NCBI GenBank assembly: GCA_963804005.1
Contig: CAWDOP010000013.1
Span: 62,001-126,000, forward strand
Source of the DNA: JAGXRK01 sp963804005
GTDB lineage: Bacteria; Bacteroidota; Ignavibacteria; Ignavibacteriales; Ignavibacteriaceae
Direction of reading: 5' to 3'
DNA: 64,000 nucleotides
In this document: positions 62,614-64,000 of the stretch, piece by piece
How the letters are laid out: each line of letters opens with the position of its first letter
How positions within the stretch are numbered: position 1 is the stretch's first letter
The notes under the pieces: generated by a model
Database searches by the model: none
Seen by the model: only the letters and a program-made list of their open reading frames with translations
What the model was told of the DNA's origin: nothing
Position numbers and translations under genes: made by a program

Positions 62614-64000
62614 TTAAATATTAATTAATTCCCCAGGCGCAGGGAAATGTACGTTTTTATAACCTTTTTGCAATAATTTGTCTCTAAGCGGTATTGCCAT
62701 ATCTTCTTCGCCGTGAACTAAAAATATATTCTTTAATTTATCTTGTGGATTTAGACGCAGGTAATCCAATAATTCCTTTTGGTCAGCATGTCCGGAAAAG
62801 TAATCCATTTTCTTAATTTTAGCACCAACTACGTGTTCTTCACCAAAAATGTTAACCTTTTCATTTCCATCCATAATTCTGCGAGCCAGTGTGTGTTCCG
62901 CAGCATATCCAACAAATAAAATTAGATTTTTTGGGTTTCCTATGTTGTTGGCAAGATGATGTAATATTCTTCCGCCCTCCGCCATACCTGAAGCAGAAAT
63001 TATTATCATAGGTCCGGATTTTTCATTCAGCTCTTTTGATTCTTCAGTTTTTTTAATGTACTTAAGTCTTCTAAAACCAAAAGGATCTGTCCCATCTTCT
63101 AAAAATATCCGATACGTTTCTCTATCTAGGCATTCAGGATGTGAGCGGAATACTGCTGTTGCATCCACAGCCATTGGTGAATCAACATAAATTGGAACTT
63201 CAGGAATTCTGTTTTGATCAAAAAGTTTATGAAGCAAGTAGACAATAGTCTGAGTTCTTCCAACAGCAAAAGCCGGGATAATAACTTTTCCACCATCATT
63301 AATAACCTGTGTTATTGTTGATGCAAAATCTTCTTCAACTTCTTCAGCCGGAGAATGTAATCTGTTTCCATAAGTCGATTCCATAATTAGCACATCAAGG
63401 TTGCGTAAGACATCCGGGGATTTAATTACAGGTGAATCGGGTCTTCCAATGTCTCCAGAAAATCCCAGATTAAATTTTCTTCCATCGCCCTCTTTAATTT
63501 CTAAAAATACTCCAGCTGAACCAAGTATATGTCCCGCATCCCGAAAAGTAAAACCAATTCCGGGAAACAAATCAATTTTTCTGTTGTATTGAATACCGAC
63601 AAATTGTCCCATTGCTTTTTCGACATCTTCTAAAACATAAATTGGCTCTATTGGGCTTTCATTTTTTTTCTTCCTTTTTTTGTTAACCCACTCAATATCT
63701 TTTTCCTGTAGATGTGCGGAATCGCGAAGCATTATCTGGCAAAGGTCAACAGTCGCTGATGTCGCATAAATTAAACCATCAAATCCCTTGCTTACAAGAT
63801 TTGGGATGTTTCCGCTGTGATCTATATGTGCATGTGAAAGTATTAAAGCGTCTATTTCTGCGGGATCAAATTTAAAATTTTTATTTTTATCATAAGTTTC
63901 ACTTCTCCTACCCTGAAAAAGACCGCATTCAAGAAGAATTTTTTTACCATTTATGTGAAGTAAGTGTTGTGAGCCCGTTACTGTTCTGGCTCCGCCAATA
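62614..64000 (-). CDS. Beta-CASP metallo-beta-lactamase RNase-like protein (5' end outside window)
   Basis: The frame is open from 63999 to the window edge, so about 462 residues of the C-terminal and middle parts are present. The start lies beyond the window. The metallo-beta-lactamase motif SHAHIDHSGN (63839-63868 region) supplies the Zn ligands, and after about 100 residues the beta-CASP features LIMESTYGNR, PAFAVGRTQTI and the late FVGYAAEHTLARRI and FSGHADQKEL follow. The C-terminal MBL exonuclease-type motif KNIFLVHGEEDM is present. Such proteins (COG1236 type, related to CPSF-73) process or degrade RNA. No KH domain is visible in this part. AT 63732 an internal ATG would truncate the Zn motif, so it is not the true start. 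Confidence 0.85.
   Translation of the reverse strand, partial: IGGARTVTGSQHLLHINGKKILLECGLFQGRRSETYDKNKNFKFDPAEIDALILSHAHIDHSGNIPNLVSKGFDGLIYATSATVDLCQIMLRDSAHLQEKDIEWVNKKRKKKNESPIEPIYVLEDVEKAMGQFVGIQYNRKIDLFPGIGFTFRDAGHILGSAGVFLEIKEGDGRKFNLGFSGDIGRPDSPVIKSPDVLRNLDVLIMESTYGNRLHSPAEEVEEDFASTITQVINDGGKVIIPAFAVGRTQTIVYLLHKLFDQNRIPEVPIYVDSPMAVDATAVFRSHPECLDRETYRIFLEDGTDPFGFRRLKYIKKTEESKELNEKSGPMIIISASGMAEGGRILHHLANNIGNPKNLILFVGYAAEHTLARRIMDGNEKVNIFGEEHVVGAKIKKMDYFSGHADQKELLDYLRLNPQDKLKNIFLVHGEEDMAIPLRDKLLQKGYKNVHFPAPGELINI

Overview
The window comes from a low-GC (roughly one third G+C by eye), Gram-negative bacterium of the Bacteroidota/Chlorobiota/Ignavibacteriota assemblage, most likely an Ignavibacteria-like lineage. 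The evidence is a short primary sigma factor without region 1.1 (61613-62473), several secreted proteins ending in 'YPNPFNP...' type IX secretion sorting domains, a PorV/PorQ-family outer-membrane protein, an outer-membrane TonB-dependent receptor, a lipid A-type phosphatase (LpxH-like) and lipoproteins with clear lipoboxes. This is inferred from gene content; no database search was possible.

Layout. 1-6354: a citrate-centred carbon cluster, with the end of an aconitase/homoaconitase, a secreted phosphoesterase, an MmgE/PrpD protein, a fused citrate lyase gamma-beta subunit (CitD-CitE) and the alpha subunit CitF. The genes are separated by copies of a degenerate intergenic repeat. 6417-19564: housekeeping genes, namely a patatin-like lipase, SRP RNA, a SixA-type phosphatase operon, an NhaC-family antiporter, UvrC, GlgC, an M1 peptidase, LpxH-like phosphatase and PBP1A. 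19742-23315: tRNA-Leu with a tRNA-like remnant and palindrome behind it, a secreted phosphoesterase/PQQ-propeller protein, an aldo/keto reductase and a cluster of REP-like hairpins. 23316-38592: surface and secreted proteins, with a type IX-secreted amidase, a PD40 propeller protein, a glycosyltransferase, and then a six-gene operon (28614-38592) built around a TonB-dependent receptor, a frameshifted secreted protein, two lipoproteins, a PorV/PorQ-like barrel and a sorting-domain propeller. 38593-41602: mostly non-coding, with repeats, a STAS protein, a coiled-coil/zinc-motif protein, and a compact module of tRNA-Ser, a GIY-YIG nuclease gene and two tRNA-Ser-derived fragments interrupted by double-hairpin palindromes. 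41603-49986: acyl-CoA dehydrogenase, IMPDH, glycosyltransferase, PurD, a half-length DnaE-like polymerase, a MauE/rhodanese pair and SpoVG. 50025-59240: a LytS/LytTR two-component pair, then a run of secreted proteins (FISUMP, PD40-PKD, an alpha/beta hydrolase, small proteins) with two further frameshifts, bounded by related MITE-like ends. 59248-64000: a DUF5916 outer-membrane protein, RpoD and a beta-CASP metallo-beta-lactamase RNase-like protein that runs off the window.

The most unusual structure is the tRNA-Ser/GIY-YIG module (40795-41420). Two partial tRNA-Ser copies carry inserted palindromes of the same architecture, and the nuclease reading frame ends inside one of them. This looks like a small tRNA-associated mobile unit. 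Three single-base frameshifts (near 32694, 56813 and 57423) may be real gene decay or assembly indels.
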